Assembly: GCA_002782605.1 (NCBI GenBank)
Contig: PFIF01000016.1
Location: 1 to 14,351 of the forward strand
Origin: Deltaproteobacteria bacterium CG_4_8_14_3_um_filter_43_13
Lineage (GTDB): Bacteria > Desulfobacterota > UBA8473
Length of the DNA: 14,351 nucleotides
Direction: 5' to 3'
The position numbers and the translations under genes are program-made. The stretch's first letter is position 1. Each line of letters begins with the position of its first letter. This document shows positions 14,058-14,351 of the stretch, piece by piece. The notes under the pieces were generated by a model. It made no database searches and was not told the origin of the DNA. It was given only the letters and a program-made list of their open reading frames with translations.

Positions 14058-14351
14058 GAGAAAATGCAAGATGGAGCCTGTTTGGGAGCTTCTGTTGACC
14101 GATGAGCTTTTGATGGGTCTGTGTGGGTTTAATGCCTGTCAGGTGAAGAGCGGGAGTTGTGAGAGGGAGACGAAGCTGCGCAAGACACCCATGCCGGAAG
14201 TCCGGGGGCACTTTGAGTTGTGATTGGTTTAATCCCGAGGGTTCTGAGGCCAATACCGCCAGGAAGGATTACGAGCCTATCCCTTTGAATGCTGTCGTGG
14301 TGAAAACCTGGGACAATCAGACACCACCGGTAGATAAACAAGTGGTCATGG
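14046..14351 (+). pseudogene. Decayed N-terminal part of an IS transposase, continues past window
   Basis: Protein-like pieces occur successively in all three frames. The first is MTNREKMQ from ATG 14046. The second, from about 14071 to a TGA at 14221, reads EPVWELLLTDELLMGLCGFN and then ACQVKSGSCERE. The third, from about 14192 to the edge, includes CDWFNPEGSEANTARKDYEP followed by IPLNAVVVKTWDNQ. LLxDxxLMxLxGFNxxQVxxGxC and PLNAVVVxxW are recalled from a group of DDE transposases, but I cannot name the IS family. At least two frameshifts, plus apparent loss of the usual segment between the two motifs, make it non-functional. The rest of the element lies outside the window. Confidence 0.65.

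Overview
The window is about 14.3 kb of moderately AT-rich bacterial DNA, with little overlapping coding and several long intergenic stretches. It looks like an anaerobic, fatty- or aromatic-acid-using bacterium, possibly of the Desulfobacterota/Syntrophobacterales kind. That is an inference from gene content: an NDP-forming acyl-CoA synthetase alpha chain, an AMP-forming acyl-CoA ligase, a PaaI-type thioesterase, and short intergenic repeats of the TTCTGACTTCTGAC type. There is no rRNA or tRNA to place it, and I see no CRISPR array.

Left part, minus strand (1-4811): a three-gene unit made of a metallophosphoesterase nuclease (Mre11/SbcD/YhaO-like), a Rad50/SbcC/YhaN-like ATPase overlapping it by 4 bp, and, 18 nt further on, an MFS transporter that runs off the left edge. 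The ATPase lacks a CxxC zinc hook. At the exact middle of its coiled coil it carries a predicted two-helix membrane hairpin. This is the most unusual feature of the window. A repeat-rich intergenic region (4812-5157) separates this unit from the plus-strand genes.

Middle, plus strand (5158-8826): an orphan NDP-forming acyl-CoA synthetase alpha-type protein, a GC-rich DedA-family membrane protein, a possible 33-residue membrane peptide coupled to it, and an APC-family amino acid/polyamine permease. The permease ends in a strong hairpin terminator.

Right part, minus strand (8870-13495): read in transcription order, this holds a PaaI-type thioesterase, a MarR regulator, a stretch of three short overlapping or frameshifted ORFs, an AMP-forming acyl-CoA ligase, then a higBA toxin-antitoxin pair and a membrane-anchored methyltransferase. 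Thioesterase, MarR and ligase read as an acyl-CoA metabolism operon, probably self-regulated. A palindrome and a cluster of TGGCAT half-sites lie upstream of it.

Right edge, plus strand (14046-14351): the decayed N-terminal part of an IS transposase, broken in all three frames, preceded by an inverted repeat.

Several start codons were moved from the longest possible ORF to the one with a proper ribosome binding site: DedA GTG 6581, methyltransferase ATG 9610, ligase ATG 12123 and thioesterase ATG 13495.
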